Assembly (NCBI GenBank): GCA_017613735.1
Contig: JAGADF010000009.1
Location: forward strand, 248,001 to 312,000
Length of the DNA stretch: 64,000 nt
Direction: 5' to 3'
Source of the DNA: Clostridia bacterium
Lineage (GTDB): Bacteria; Bacillota; Clostridia; Oscillospirales; Acutalibacteraceae
Part shown: positions 16,422-25,055 of the stretch, in pieces
How the letters are laid out: the number at the start of each line of letters is the position of its first letter
Numbering within the stretch: the first letter of the stretch is position 1
Notes under the pieces: model-generated
What the model was told of the DNA's origin: nothing
Database searches by the model: none
What the model saw: only the letters and a program-made list of their open reading frames with translations
Translations under genes and position numbers: made by a program

Positions 16422-18239
16422 ATGAACAGAATTAATATTCTGCCCAAAAGCATATTTGAATTAATCGCTGCGGGCGAGGTAGTTGAAAGGCCCGCTTCCG
16501 TAATAAAGGAATTGATTGAGAATTCAATCGATTCAGGCGCAAACAAGATAACCGTTGAAATACAGAACGGCGGTATTCGCTATATGCGCGTAACCGATAA
16601 CGGTTGCGGAATTTCGCGCGATGACGTTAAAAGAGCTTTCACAAGCCACGCGACAAGCAAGATTTCAACCGCCGATGACCTTGACAGAATATTTACGCTC
16701 GGTTTCAGGGGCGAGGCTCTTGCATCAATTTGCGCCGTATCAAGAGTCGAAATGCTCACAAAAACAAAGGACGAGTTTTCGGGCACAAGATATGAGATTT
16801 CGGCGGGCGAAGAAAAAACTATTGAAGACGCGGGTTGCCCGGACGGTACTACAATAATTGTCAGGGATTTGTTCTTCAACACTCCCGCAAGAATGAAATT
16901 TCTTAAAAAGGACGTCAGCGAGGGTAACTTTGTAAGCGGTATTATCGATAAAATAGCCGTTTCTCATCCCGAGATATCTTTTAACTTTATAAGAGACGGG
17001 AAACAGGTTCTTTTTACGCCCGGTAACGGTGATTTACTGACCTGCTGTAAGGCTGTGTTCGGCAAGGATTTTGCCGATAATCTTGTTGAGGTTAATTCTG
17101 AAATTAACGGAATTAAAATAAACGGCTTTGTTTCTCATCCGTTTTCTTCAAGAGCAACCCGTTCTTTGCAGAATTTCTTTGTAAATAACAGATATATTAA
17201 AAATAAAACCATTTACGCCGCTCTTGAAGAGGCTTATAAAGGCTCTATTATGGTCGGCAAACATCCATACTGCGTTTTGTTTTTGTATCTTCCGTATGAA
17301 ACGGTTGACGTTAATGTTCATCCCGCTAAAACGGAGGTCAGATTTTCAGATGAAAAAAGGATTTTTGACAGCGTTTATTATTCGGTAAAAAACGCAATTG
17401 AAAAAGATACGGTCAGACCTTCTTTAAAGGTCGAAAAAATTAATCCGATTACTCTTGATAAGAATTATTACGAAAAATCGGACGAACAGCTGAAAATATA
17501 TCAGAATATAATTGAAGATTTGACCGACAGCAAAAAGACTGATATCAGTTCTCCGGATAAAGGAATAGAAAACACGGATGACGAGATAAATCTTATTAAC
17601 CTTGACGATTATAAGGAGAATAAGACCGAACCAGAACAGACCGTTGTTATCACCGAGGAGAAAAAACAGCTCGATTACAAAGTTATCGGCGAAGCATTTA
17701 ATACTTACATAATCGTTGAGCAGGGTGAAAAGCTTTTGCTTATTGACAAGCACGCGGCTCACGAGAGAATGCTTTACGAAGAATTGAAAAAGAATTCCGT
17801 AAATCAGGGCGCTCAGATTCTTATCAATCCCGTAACCGTTTCACTTTCGAAAGAGGAATATACGGCAATAACCGAAAATATTGACTTGCTCGCTGAAATC
17901 GGATTTACGGCTGAGGATTTCGGAATGGGCTCGGTTGTAATCAGGGAATGTCCCGTTGATTTGTCCGTTGAAGATATAAGGGATTTTACCGTTGAAATAG
18001 CAGGGTATCTTTTGAAAAACAAAAGAAATCTCGTTACCGAAAAACAGGACTGGCTTTTACATAACATAGCTTGCCGCGCAGCCGTCAAGGGCGGTAATAT
18101 AACAAGCGAATATGAAAGAAATCTGTTTGTCAAAAAGCTTCTCGATATGCCCGAAATCCGTTACTGCCCTCACGGCAGACCGGTAATTATAGAGCTTTCT
18201 AAATACAACCTTGAAAAACAATTCGGGAGAATACAGTGA
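16422..18239 (+). CDS. mutL: DNA mismatch repair protein MutL
   Basis: ATP-driven mediator of mismatch repair. The 605-residue protein has a GHKL ATPase N-domain (GEVVERPASVIKELIENSID near residue 20, DNGCGIS, GFRGEALASI), an acidic linker (about 330-410) and the C-terminal endonuclease domain. In the latter, DKHAAHERMLYEE at D442 is the DQHAx2Ex4E metal site with Gln changed to Lys, and CPHGRP is the last motif. The endonuclease is expected because Bacillota lack MutH. The stop overlaps the miaA start. SD AAAGGAGG. Confidence 0.96.
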   Translation: MNRINILPKSIFELIAAGEVVERPASVIKELIENSIDSGANKITVEIQNGGIRYMRVTDNGCGISRDDVKRAFTSHATSKISTADDLDRIFTLGFRGEALASICAVSRVEMLTKTKDEFSGTRYEISAGEEKTIEDAGCPDGTTIIVRDLFFNTPARMKFLKKDVSEGNFVSGIIDKIAVSHPEISFNFIRDGKQVLFTPGNGDLLTCCKAVFGKDFADNLVEVNSEINGIKINGFVSHPFSSRATRSLQNFFVNNRYIKNKTIYAALEEAYKGSIMVGKHPYCVLFLYLPYETVDVNVHPAKTEVRFSDEKRIFDSVYYSVKNAIEKDTVRPSLKVEKINPITLDKNYYEKSDEQLKIYQNIIEDLTDSKKTDISSPDKGIENTDDEINLINLDDYKENKTEPEQTVVITEEKKQLDYKVIGEAFNTYIIVEQGEKLLLIDKHAAHERMLYEELKKNSVNQGAQILINPVTVSLSKEEYTAITENIDLLAEIGFTAEDFGMGSVVIRECPVDLSVEDIRDFTVEIAGYLLKNKRNLVTEKQDWLLHNIACRAAVKGGNITSEYERNLFVKKLLDMPEIRYCPHGRPVIIELSKYNLEKQFGRIQ

Positions 18240-19180
18240 TGGATAATAATAAAATCGTCGCTGTAGTCGGTCCTACCGCATCGGGTAAAACCGCGCTTGC
18301 AGTTGAAATTGCAAAAAGATATAACGGCGAGGTAGTTTCCGCGGATTCAATGCAGCTTTATCGAGGGATGGATATCGCATCCGCAAAGCCGAAGGACGAA
18401 GAGACGCAGGGCATAATTCATCATCTTATTTCGGTTAAAGACAATGACGAAAGATATTCGGTTGCGAATTTCGTTTCGGACGCAAAGAAAATCTGTATTG
18501 ACATTATTGAAAGAAATAAGCTTCCCGTCCTTTGCGGCGGAACGGGACTTTATATTGACAGCTTTGTAAATAATCTTGAATTCGTTGACGACGGATTTAG
18601 CGACGATATAAGAAACAAGCTTTTATCAAGGCTTGAAAATGAGGGCGCTGACGCCTTATATAACGAGCTTTATTCAATAGATAAGAAATATGCTTCAAAG
18701 ATTGATAAAAAAAATACAAAGCGCGTTATAAGGGCTCTTGAGCTTTATTACAATACGGGAAAGACCATGACCGAGCAACTTTTACTTTCAAGACGGAATG
18801 AAAAGGAATTTGACGTTCTTTATATCGGGCTTAATTACCGCGACAGGGCAAAGCTTTATGAAAGAATTAATAAAAGAGTTGACAAAATGCTTTCGGACGG
18901 TCTCGTTGAAGAAGCGAAGCAGTTCCTTTCACTGAATGATACTAAAACAGCAAATCAGGCTATCGGTATTAAAGAGCTTAAACCGTTTTTCAACGGTGAA
19001 ATAAGTCTTGAAGAAGCAGTCGAAAAGATTAAGCAGGAAACAAGACGATATGCAAAAAGGCAATTGACCTGGTTTAACCGAAATGAAAGTATAAAATGGA
19101 TTTATGCCGACGAAACGGAAAATGTCGGCGATAAAGCGTTTTCATATATTGATGAGTTTTTAAGGGGGCGGAATAATTGA
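18239..19180 (+). CDS. miaA: tRNA dimethylallyltransferase
   Basis: Transfers a dimethylallyl group from DMAPP to N6 of A37, making the i6A substrate of MiaB. The 313-residue protein has the P-loop GPTASGKT (about 9-16), the DSMQLYRGMD motif (about 33-42), CGGTGLYI and the catalytic GL-x-EE segment. ATG 18239 overlaps the mutL stop (TGATG), with GGGAG at 18225-18229; GTG 18236 is an alternative one codon upstream. It shares a transcript with mutS and mutL, a common Bacillota order. Confidence 0.95.
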   Translation: MDNNKIVAVVGPTASGKTALAVEIAKRYNGEVVSADSMQLYRGMDIASAKPKDEETQGIIHHLISVKDNDERYSVANFVSDAKKICIDIIERNKLPVLCGGTGLYIDSFVNNLEFVDDGFSDDIRNKLLSRLENEGADALYNELYSIDKKYASKIDKKNTKRVIRALELYYNTGKTMTEQLLLSRRNEKEFDVLYIGLNYRDRAKLYERINKRVDKMLSDGLVEEAKQFLSLNDTKTANQAIGIKELKPFFNGEISLEEAVEKIKQETRRYAKRQLTWFNRNESIKWIYADETENVGDKAFSYIDEFLRGRNN

Positions 19181-20400
19181 ACGAAAAGACCAAAAGACTG
19201 TTGCTCATAGCTGTTTGCGCGGCAGCAGGTTTGTTTATTCTCGTTTATGTCGGATATCAGTTATATATGTTTAAGAGCAGCCCCGTTAAAACGGAAACGG
19301 CGCTTGAAAAAACCGTTTACGAAACAATTGATACCAAGGCGTTTTTTGTCAGAGACGAAAGCTATATTCAGACAAAAGGAAGCGGTACGATTGTTCCTCT
19401 TATAACCGACGGAATGCGCGTTGCAAAGGGCGATACGGTAGCGGTTTTATTTAAGGATGACGATTCGGCAAGAGATTTCAAAAGAGTAAAGGAAGTCGAA
19501 GACGCAATAACTTACTATAAATCTCTTAAAAACCGCGTCGGAGTTCAGACGACCGACCTTTCTTCGCTTGAAAAAAGGATTGATTCATCCTGCGCTTCAT
19601 ATATCAGCGCGTTACAGAGCGGCGACGTAAATTCGCTTTCGAAATACAGAGATATATTAAAGGAATCCGTTACGGCGCGTCAGCTTGCGACGGGCGGCGC
19701 AATTTCAGTTGACGAAAAGCTCGAATCTCTTGAAAAAGAGCTTGCTTCTCTTAACAAAAAGACGTCGGGTTATACCGGAATTACCGCGGGAAATCCAGGT
19801 TATTACATAAGTTCCACGGACGGATATGAAAATGCGGTAAAGTATGATGAAGCTACCGATTATACGGTTGAAATGATTAACGAGCTTTTGTCGTCGTCTC
19901 CTGATAAGAATAAAAGCGTTATGGGAAAGCTTGTTGACAGCTTTAACTGGTATGTACTGTGTAACATTCCTACTACTAAGGTTACTTCGTTCAAAACTGA
20001 CGGAAAGGTTAAAATCCTTATACCGAATTCATCAGTTCAGTCTATTGAGGCTAAGTTTATTAAAGTAAACGACAATAGTGACGGAAAAACCGCAATTATT
20101 CTTTGCGGTAACGAAATGAACGAGGTTATAGCTAATTTAAGGCTTGAAGATATTCAGCTCGTTATTAATGAATATAAGGGCTTTCGCATTGACAACCGTG
20201 CCATCAGAGAGGTTGACGGCGAGCAGGGCGTTTATGTTCTTGTCGGCAATATCGTTAAGTTCAGAAAAATCAATATAGTCTACGCTGCCGCGGATTACTC
20301 GATAGTTAATAACGTAGAGAATGAAAGCGGTCAGCTGAGAATGTACGATGAAGTAATTACAGAAGGGACTGATTTGTTTGACGGAAAAGTCGTTTCTTGA
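19177..20400 (+). CDS. HlyD-like membrane protein of the division cluster
   Basis: A 407-residue protein with one N-terminal membrane helix (about 8-30) and the rest outside the membrane. Residues 67-92 (SGTIVPLITDGMRVAKGDTV) form a lipoyl/barrel-sandwich half, then a coiled-coil hairpin (about 98-200), then strands, as in HlyD/RND adaptor proteins. No ABC or RND transporter is adjacent. Instead the gene lies between miaA and yggS-sepF-divIVA, which I recall as its place in other Clostridia. A role in the envelope at division is therefore inference. Start TTG 19177 overlaps the miaA stop; SD AAGGGGG. Confidence 0.8.
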   Translation: MNEKTKRLLLIAVCAAAGLFILVYVGYQLYMFKSSPVKTETALEKTVYETIDTKAFFVRDESYIQTKGSGTIVPLITDGMRVAKGDTVAVLFKDDDSARDFKRVKEVEDAITYYKSLKNRVGVQTTDLSSLEKRIDSSCASYISALQSGDVNSLSKYRDILKESVTARQLATGGAISVDEKLESLEKELASLNKKTSGYTGITAGNPGYYISSTDGYENAVKYDEATDYTVEMINELLSSSPDKNKSVMGKLVDSFNWYVLCNIPTTKVTSFKTDGKVKILIPNSSVQSIEAKFIKVNDNSDGKTAIILCGNEMNEVIANLRLEDIQLVINEYKGFRIDNRAIREVDGEQGVYVLVGNIVKFRKINIVYAAADYSIVNNVENESGQLRMYDEVITEGTDLFDGKVVS

Positions 20401-21103
20401 AAAACAGTTTGAAGATATTGAGTGCAATCTTAAAAAAATCAATGAAAAGATTTCTGCCGCCGCCGAAAAATCGGGAAGAAAGCGCGAAGATATCCGTTTT
20501 ATGACCGTTACAAAGACGGTTGACGTTTTTCGAATCAATAAAGCTATTGAATGCGGCGTCGATTTGATAGGGGAGAATAATGTTCAGGAATTTCTTTCAA
20601 AAAAGCCCGACCTTAATCTTTCGGGCGTTGAAAGTCATCTCATTGGTCATCTTCAGACCAATAAGGTTTCTAAAATAGTCGGTCAGGTTGATATGATTGA
20701 ATCTGTCGACAGTATCAAGCTTGCAAATGAGATTTCAAAACAGTCTTTAAAAATCGGCGTTACAACCGACGTTTTAATCGAAGTTAATATTGCGGGGGAG
20801 GAAAATAAAACCGGTTTGCCCCTTGAACAGCTTAACGATTTTCTCTACGAAATCTCCAAATTACCCGCTATTAAGGTCAAAGGATTAATGACAATTCCTC
20901 CTTTTTCACTAAATAATGCGGAAAATTGCAAGTTTTTTTCAAAAATGCACAATATATATGTTGACATTAGGTCAAAAAAAATACATAATATTAATATGGA
21001 CATTTTGTCCATGGGCATGTCAGGCGATTATGAGGACGCTATTGCCTGCGGTTCTAATCTTGTAAGAATTGGGTCTGCTGTATTCGGACCCAGAATATAT
21101 TAA
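20378..21103 (+). CDS. yggS: PLP homeostasis protein YggS/YlmE
   Basis: A 241-residue fold-type III PLP protein without enzyme partners, which buffers pyridoxal phosphate and amino-acid pools. The PLP lysine lies in FMTVTKTV near residue 47; HLIGHLQTNK and SMGMSGDYEDAI (phosphate-binding) are family signatures. Start TTG 20378 lies 23 bases inside the previous gene, with AAGGGAC about 9 bases upstream. Conserved position ahead of sepF, as ylmE is in Bacillus. Confidence 0.94.
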   Translation: MTEKSFLEKQFEDIECNLKKINEKISAAAEKSGRKREDIRFMTVTKTVDVFRINKAIECGVDLIGENNVQEFLSKKPDLNLSGVESHLIGHLQTNKVSKIVGQVDMIESVDSIKLANEISKQSLKIGVTTDVLIEVNIAGEENKTGLPLEQLNDFLYEISKLPAIKVKGLMTIPPFSLNNAENCKFFSKMHNIYVDIRSKKIHNINMDILSMGMSGDYEDAIACGSNLVRIGSAVFGPRIY

Positions 21104-21121
21104 AAAGTGGAGGTATAAACA

Positions 21122-21571
21122 ATGGGATTTTTAGACAAGGTTAAGGAGTTTGTTAATACTGACGAGCTTTATGACGGCGAGACAGACGATTTCGGTACGG
21201 ATACTTATGACGAGCAGCCTGCTCCGAGATTCGGCCGCCGCGAGCGTGAATCAAGATTTTCAAATGACGATAATGTAGTTAATATTCACACTACGGCTCA
21301 GCTTCAGGTTGTACTTGCCAAACCCGAAACATTTGAAGAAGCAAAGAAAATTGCCGACAATCTTAATCAGAAAAGAACAGTCGTTCTCAACCTTGAGAGC
21401 GCTAACCGCGATATCGCTTTAAGAATTATCGACTTCCTTACCGGTGTTGCTTACGCAAACGACGGTAACCTTAAAAAGGTTGCAAAGGCTATCTTTATTA
21501 TCACTCCCTATAACGTTGACGTTATGGGCGATTTGCTTGACGAACTCGAAAGCACCGGCGTATTCTTTTAA
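21122..21571 (+). CDS. sepF: Cell division protein SepF
   Basis: A 149-residue SepF. The N-terminal amphipathic helix (MGFLDKVKEFV) anchors it to the membrane; an acidic linker (about 12-60) follows; the C-terminal domain (about 65-149) polymerises into rings and binds the FtsZ tail, aligning FtsZ filaments. SD GGAGG before ATG 21122. Next to yggS and divIVA, as in the dcw-linked ylm cluster of Bacillota; ylmG and ylmH are absent here. Confidence 0.95.
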   Translation: MGFLDKVKEFVNTDELYDGETDDFGTDTYDEQPAPRFGRRERESRFSNDDNVVNIHTTAQLQVVLAKPETFEEAKKIADNLNQKRTVVLNLESANRDIALRIIDFLTGVAYANDGNLKKVAKAIFIITPYNVDVMGDLLDELESTGVFF

Positions 21572-21596
21572 ATAAACATACGGAAGGTATAAATAT

Positions 21597-22814
21597 ATGT
21601 TAAGACCTAACGAAATAAATGAGAAAACCTTTGAACAGGTCGGCGACGGCGTTTACTCGGCTAAAGAGGTCGACGCCTTTCTTAAGGAAGTGTCAGCTTC
21701 TTATGAGCAGGTTTTCAAACAGAATGGCGAGCTTGTAAGGCGTTTAAGCCTTCTTGCAAACCGTCTTGAGGCCTTCAGGCGTCAGGAGGAACAGGCTAAA
21801 AAATCTTCCGGCAGAGACGAAAACGAGGAATTCAATAAACAGCTTAAAGATAAGCTCGACCAGGCAAAAGCCGTTGCGCAGAAAATGCTTGACGACGCTA
21901 AGCAGAAAGCTGTCGGCATTGTTAATAACGCTAATAAGGAGTCTGAAAGAATACTTATTGACCTTAACGATAAGATTAAGGAACAAAAGGTTGTTCTTGA
22001 TTTGCTCAATTCTCAGACCGACGCTTTCAAAAAACAGCTTCTTGAGTCTTACAGACAGCATTTGCTGACTATCGACGCTATTCCTCTTCAGGCAGAAAAG
22101 ATTGTTAAATCAAATGCGCAAGACGCTCAGCCCGAAACTCCAGAAAGCGAAGAAAAGCCGAATTATGTAGTTGATGACGACGATTCCGATGTTTTTGCGG
22201 GTACGGATGCATTTGTCGCTTCTCTTGACGAGCCTGTAAAAGCGGACGCCGATGCAGAAGCCGAAACCGTATCTGCTGCTCCGGTTGAAAATGAAATAGA
22301 AGACGTTTTCTCGGGTTCTTCGGTTGATGAAAGCGCTGTTGAGATTACCGACGATAATCCCGTAGGTTATAATGCCGACGAATCATTCGAAATCGATTTC
22401 AATGACATTTCATTCGACGATGATGACGACGATGACATTGAGATTGAGGATGATGAAGTTTCGGAACCGGAACCGGAATCCATACCCGAACCCGAACCTG
22501 AACCTGAACCTGTTGAAGAAGTTAAGGATGAAATTGCGGATGTTTTCTCAACTGAAGAAAATGTTACTTCGGAGGATTCTTCGGACGGTTTTGATTTGAG
22601 TAAGGACATTGTTTTTGACGACGATGACGACGACGATGATTCCGATGCGGATTTATCCGAAGAAGGTCACGTTTCATTTAAAGACATTGTTAAGTCAAAG
22701 GGCGTTATTGAATCCGATTCTGAAGAAACGGAGAACGACGTTTCTCTTAACTCTTCGGATGAAGAAACCGTTGACGAAGCCGAGTTTTCAAATCACTTTA
22801 AACAGGATATTTAA
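21597..22814 (+). CDS. divIVA: DivIVA-domain protein with long acidic tail
   Basis: A 405-residue DivIVA homologue, about twice the usual length. Residues 1-60 are the membrane-curvature-sensing domain (NEKTFEQVGDGVYSAKEVDAFL); a coiled coil runs from about 35 to 155; residues 165-405 are disordered and very acidic, with runs of seven and eight Asp and an E-P repeat. DivIVA marks poles and division septa and recruits partner proteins. SD GGAAGG before ATG 21597; lspA starts at the base after the stop. The tail may be a phase-separating or partner-binding region (inference). Confidence 0.9.
   Translation: MLRPNEINEKTFEQVGDGVYSAKEVDAFLKEVSASYEQVFKQNGELVRRLSLLANRLEAFRRQEEQAKKSSGRDENEEFNKQLKDKLDQAKAVAQKMLDDAKQKAVGIVNNANKESERILIDLNDKIKEQKVVLDLLNSQTDAFKKQLLESYRQHLLTIDAIPLQAEKIVKSNAQDAQPETPESEEKPNYVVDDDDSDVFAGTDAFVASLDEPVKADADAEAETVSAAPVENEIEDVFSGSSVDESAVEITDDNPVGYNADESFEIDFNDISFDDDDDDDIEIEDDEVSEPEPESIPEPEPEPEPVEEVKDEIADVFSTEENVTSEDSSDGFDLSKDIVFDDDDDDDDSDADLSEEGHVSFKDIVKSKGVIESDSEETENDVSLNSSDEETVDEAEFSNHFKQDI
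22464..22513 (+). repeat. Hexanucleotide Glu-Pro repeat inside divIVA
   Basis: Imperfect tandem GAACCG/GAACCT/GAACCC units encoding alternating Glu and Pro (EPEPESIPEPEPEPEP). Flanked by GAC/GAT runs at 22416-22436 and around 22617-22640. Such tracts can change length by slippage without breaking the frame. Confidence 0.8.
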
Positions 22815-23312
22815 ATGAAAAAAAGAAAAATTGTTACGGCTTTAGTAATGCTTGTACTAATCGGGCTTGACCAGCTTTTCAAATACCTTGCGGTTATTTA
22901 TCTTAAGCCCGTTTCATCCGTAACGCTTATTAAAAACATTTTAAGACTTTATTACGTTCAAAACACCGGTGCGGCTTTTGGTTTATTCAAAAACAACACC
23001 GTTGTTTTAACTGTATTTACCTCTCTGGTTATTGTCTTATGCTTGTATTTCATTTTTGTTAAACCCTTTGACAAACAGTTTTACAACATCACGCTTTGTA
23101 TGATTGTTTCGGGCGGCGCAGGCAATCTTATTGACAGAATTTTCCGTTTATACGTTATAGATTATATCGAAGCGACGTTTATTGATTTTCCCGTCTTTAA
23201 TTTTGCCGATATTCTTGTTACCTGTAGTTCGTTTTTACTTGCATTTTATCTTATTTACGATACGTTCAAAGAAAAAAAGGCTGTAAAATCCGGGGTTAAA
23301 GACAATGAGTGA
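22815..23312 (+). CDS. lspA: Signal peptidase II (lipoprotein)
   Basis: Membrane aspartyl protease that removes signal peptides from prolipoproteins. The 165-residue protein has four membrane helices and the family blocks VQNTGAAFG (48-56), GGAGNLIDRI (100-109) and FNFADI (128-133); the catalytic pair is D107 and D132. It starts directly after the divIVA stop with no clear SD, so translation is probably coupled. It overlaps rluD by 8 bases. ileS, often found here in Bacillota, is not present. Confidence 0.95.
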   Translation: MKKRKIVTALVMLVLIGLDQLFKYLAVIYLKPVSSVTLIKNILRLYYVQNTGAAFGLFKNNTVVLTVFTSLVIVLCLYFIFVKPFDKQFYNITLCMIVSGGAGNLIDRIFRLYVIDYIEATFIDFPVFNFADILVTCSSFLLAFYLIYDTFKEKKAVKSGVKDNE

Positions 23313-24216
23313 AAAAACAGTTTTTGAAATTGACGAAGCCTATTCGGACGAAAGAATCGACAAGGTGATTGCGGCTGTTACCAACGGTACGCGTTCTTCG
23401 GTACAGAAGAATATAGAAGACGGAAACGTTCTTGTGAACGGGGAACCGGTTTCAAAGAATTACAGATGTTCTTTCGGCGACGTGGTTGAGGTCAGTTTTT
23501 CCGAACCCGTTTTACTCGATATTAAAGCCGAAAATATACCGCTTGATATTAGATATGAGGATGAAAGCCTTCTTGTAGTCAATAAACCGAAGGGTATGGT
23601 TGTTCATCCCGCGCCGGGCAATTACAGCGGAACGCTCGTCAACGCGCTTATGTACCATTGCGGCGATTCGCTTTCGGGTATCAACGGCGTTATAAGACCG
23701 GGTATCGTTCACCGTATTGATAAAGACACAAGCGGTCTTTTAATTATCGCTAAAAATGATTTTTCTCATAATTTCCTTGCGCAGCAGATTAAAGAACATT
23801 CTTTTACAAGGGAATACAGAGCGGTCATTATCGGTCATTTAAAAGAAAGCGAAGGTGTCGTAGACGCTCCGATAGGCAGAAATCCCAAGGACAGAAAAAA
23901 GATGGCGGTTACCGACAGGAATTCAAAAAATGCCGTTACTCATTACAGCGTACTCGAGGAGTTTTCGGGTTACAGCCTTGTAAAATTAAACCTTGAAACA
24001 GGAAGAACTCATCAGATAAGAGTACATATGGCTTATCTCGGTCACCCTGTTGCGGGCGACGAGCTTTACGGCGGGAAAAGAAAGGACGACTGTCTTTCCG
24101 GTCAATGCCTTCACGCCGGATTAATCGGTTTTATTCATCCCGTCAGTAAGGAATATATTGAAATCAGTTCGGAATATCCCGAATACTTTGAGGAATTTTT
24201 AAGGAGAATAGGTTAA
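23305..24216 (+). CDS. rluD: RluD-family 23S rRNA pseudouridine synthase
   Basis: Isomerises uridines of 23S rRNA (RluD type: helix 69). The 303-residue protein has an N-terminal S4 RNA-binding domain (about 10-70) and the catalytic domain with VNKPKGMVVHPAPGN and the active D139 in HRIDKDTSGLL; RTHQIRVHMAYLGHPVAGD follows. Overlaps lspA at its start and the next gene at its stop (TAATG). The lspA-rluD pair is a standard Bacillota order. Exact target uridines cannot be read from sequence. Confidence 0.93.
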   Translation: MSEKTVFEIDEAYSDERIDKVIAAVTNGTRSSVQKNIEDGNVLVNGEPVSKNYRCSFGDVVEVSFSEPVLLDIKAENIPLDIRYEDESLLVVNKPKGMVVHPAPGNYSGTLVNALMYHCGDSLSGINGVIRPGIVHRIDKDTSGLLIIAKNDFSHNFLAQQIKEHSFTREYRAVIIGHLKESEGVVDAPIGRNPKDRKKMAVTDRNSKNAVTHYSVLEEFSGYSLVKLNLETGRTHQIRVHMAYLGHPVAGDELYGGKRKDDCLSGQCLHAGLIGFIHPVSKEYIEISSEYPEYFEEFLRRIG

Positions 24217-25046
24217 TGGTTCAACAGAGCGCAAAGTCATTTTCCGATTGGCTTGTCGTTTCGGACATTGACGGTACGTTGAACAATAAAATAAGAAAGC
24301 TTCCCGAGCGTAATTACAATGCCGTAAGACATTTTATTGACGATCTCGGCGGTAATTTCACTCTTGCTTCAGGCAGGAGCGTTCATAATATGCGAAAGCA
24401 TTATGAAAGGCTCGGTCTTACCGCGCCTGCCGTAATCCTTAACGGAGCAGGTATTTACGATTTTAAGAATGAAAAAATGCTCAATTATATAAGTATCGGG
24501 CAAAAAGGTCAGAATATTGTTAAAGAAGTTCTGACTCGTTTTCCGATGATTGAGATAATGATTGTCGCAAACGACAAAAACTACCTTATTAATTCTCACG
24601 TTTTTGCGCCTGTAATGGCGAGCACAGATGAAATATCGACATTTACATTTAAAGAATTTGATGAAATTCCGAAAGACGAGTGGGGAAAGGTTATCTTTTT
24701 GGGAATACCCGTTTTTATAAGTCATTTAAAAAAGTATCTTAGCAGATATGACGGCAAAGGCGTTACCTTTATGTCCTCGTCGGTTTCGTCCTTTGAAATG
24801 CTTGACGGCAGTACCAATAAGGGCGAGGGCGCGTTAAAGGTTGCCGAAATACTCGGTATTGATAAACAAAAAACCGCCGCTATAGGCGATTATTACAATG
24901 ATTATGAGCTTTTAAAGCACGTTTCTCTTCCCGCATGTTGCGGTCAGGCGCCTAAGGGAATGAAAGAAATTGCAAAGCTTGTTACATGTCATTGTAATAA
25001 AGGCGCGGTGGCGGATTTGCTTGAATACATAGAACAAAATTATTAG
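24216..25046 (+). CDS. Cof-type HAD-superfamily phosphatase
   Basis: A 276-residue HAD phosphatase of the Cof (type IIB cap) subfamily. Motif I is D17-I-D19-G-T in VSDIDGTLN, motif II is in LASGRS, the lysine motif in STNKGEGALK, and motif III in AIGDYYNDYELL. The cap lies between motifs II and III. Such enzymes dephosphorylate sugar phosphates or cofactors with loose specificity; the substrate here is unknown. It overlaps rluD by one base and lies 9 bases before the transketolase genes, so a sugar-phosphate substrate is possible. Confidence 0.9.
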   Translation: MVQQSAKSFSDWLVVSDIDGTLNNKIRKLPERNYNAVRHFIDDLGGNFTLASGRSVHNMRKHYERLGLTAPAVILNGAGIYDFKNEKMLNYISIGQKGQNIVKEVLTRFPMIEIMIVANDKNYLINSHVFAPVMASTDEISTFTFKEFDEIPKDEWGKVIFLGIPVFISHLKKYLSRYDGKGVTFMSSSVSSFEMLDGSTNKGEGALKVAEILGIDKQKTAAIGDYYNDYELLKHVSLPACCGQAPKGMKEIAKLVTCHCNKGAVADLLEYIEQNY

Positions 25047-25055
25047 GAGGTTATT

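Noticed and set aside
22367..22609. Serine-rich frame antisense to divIVA
   Set aside because: Produced by the GAT/GAC and GAA repeats read backwards.
22416..22640. Possible CRISPR or intergenic tandem array
   Set aside because: The repeats are in frame, codon-sized and inside divIVA, with no spacers.
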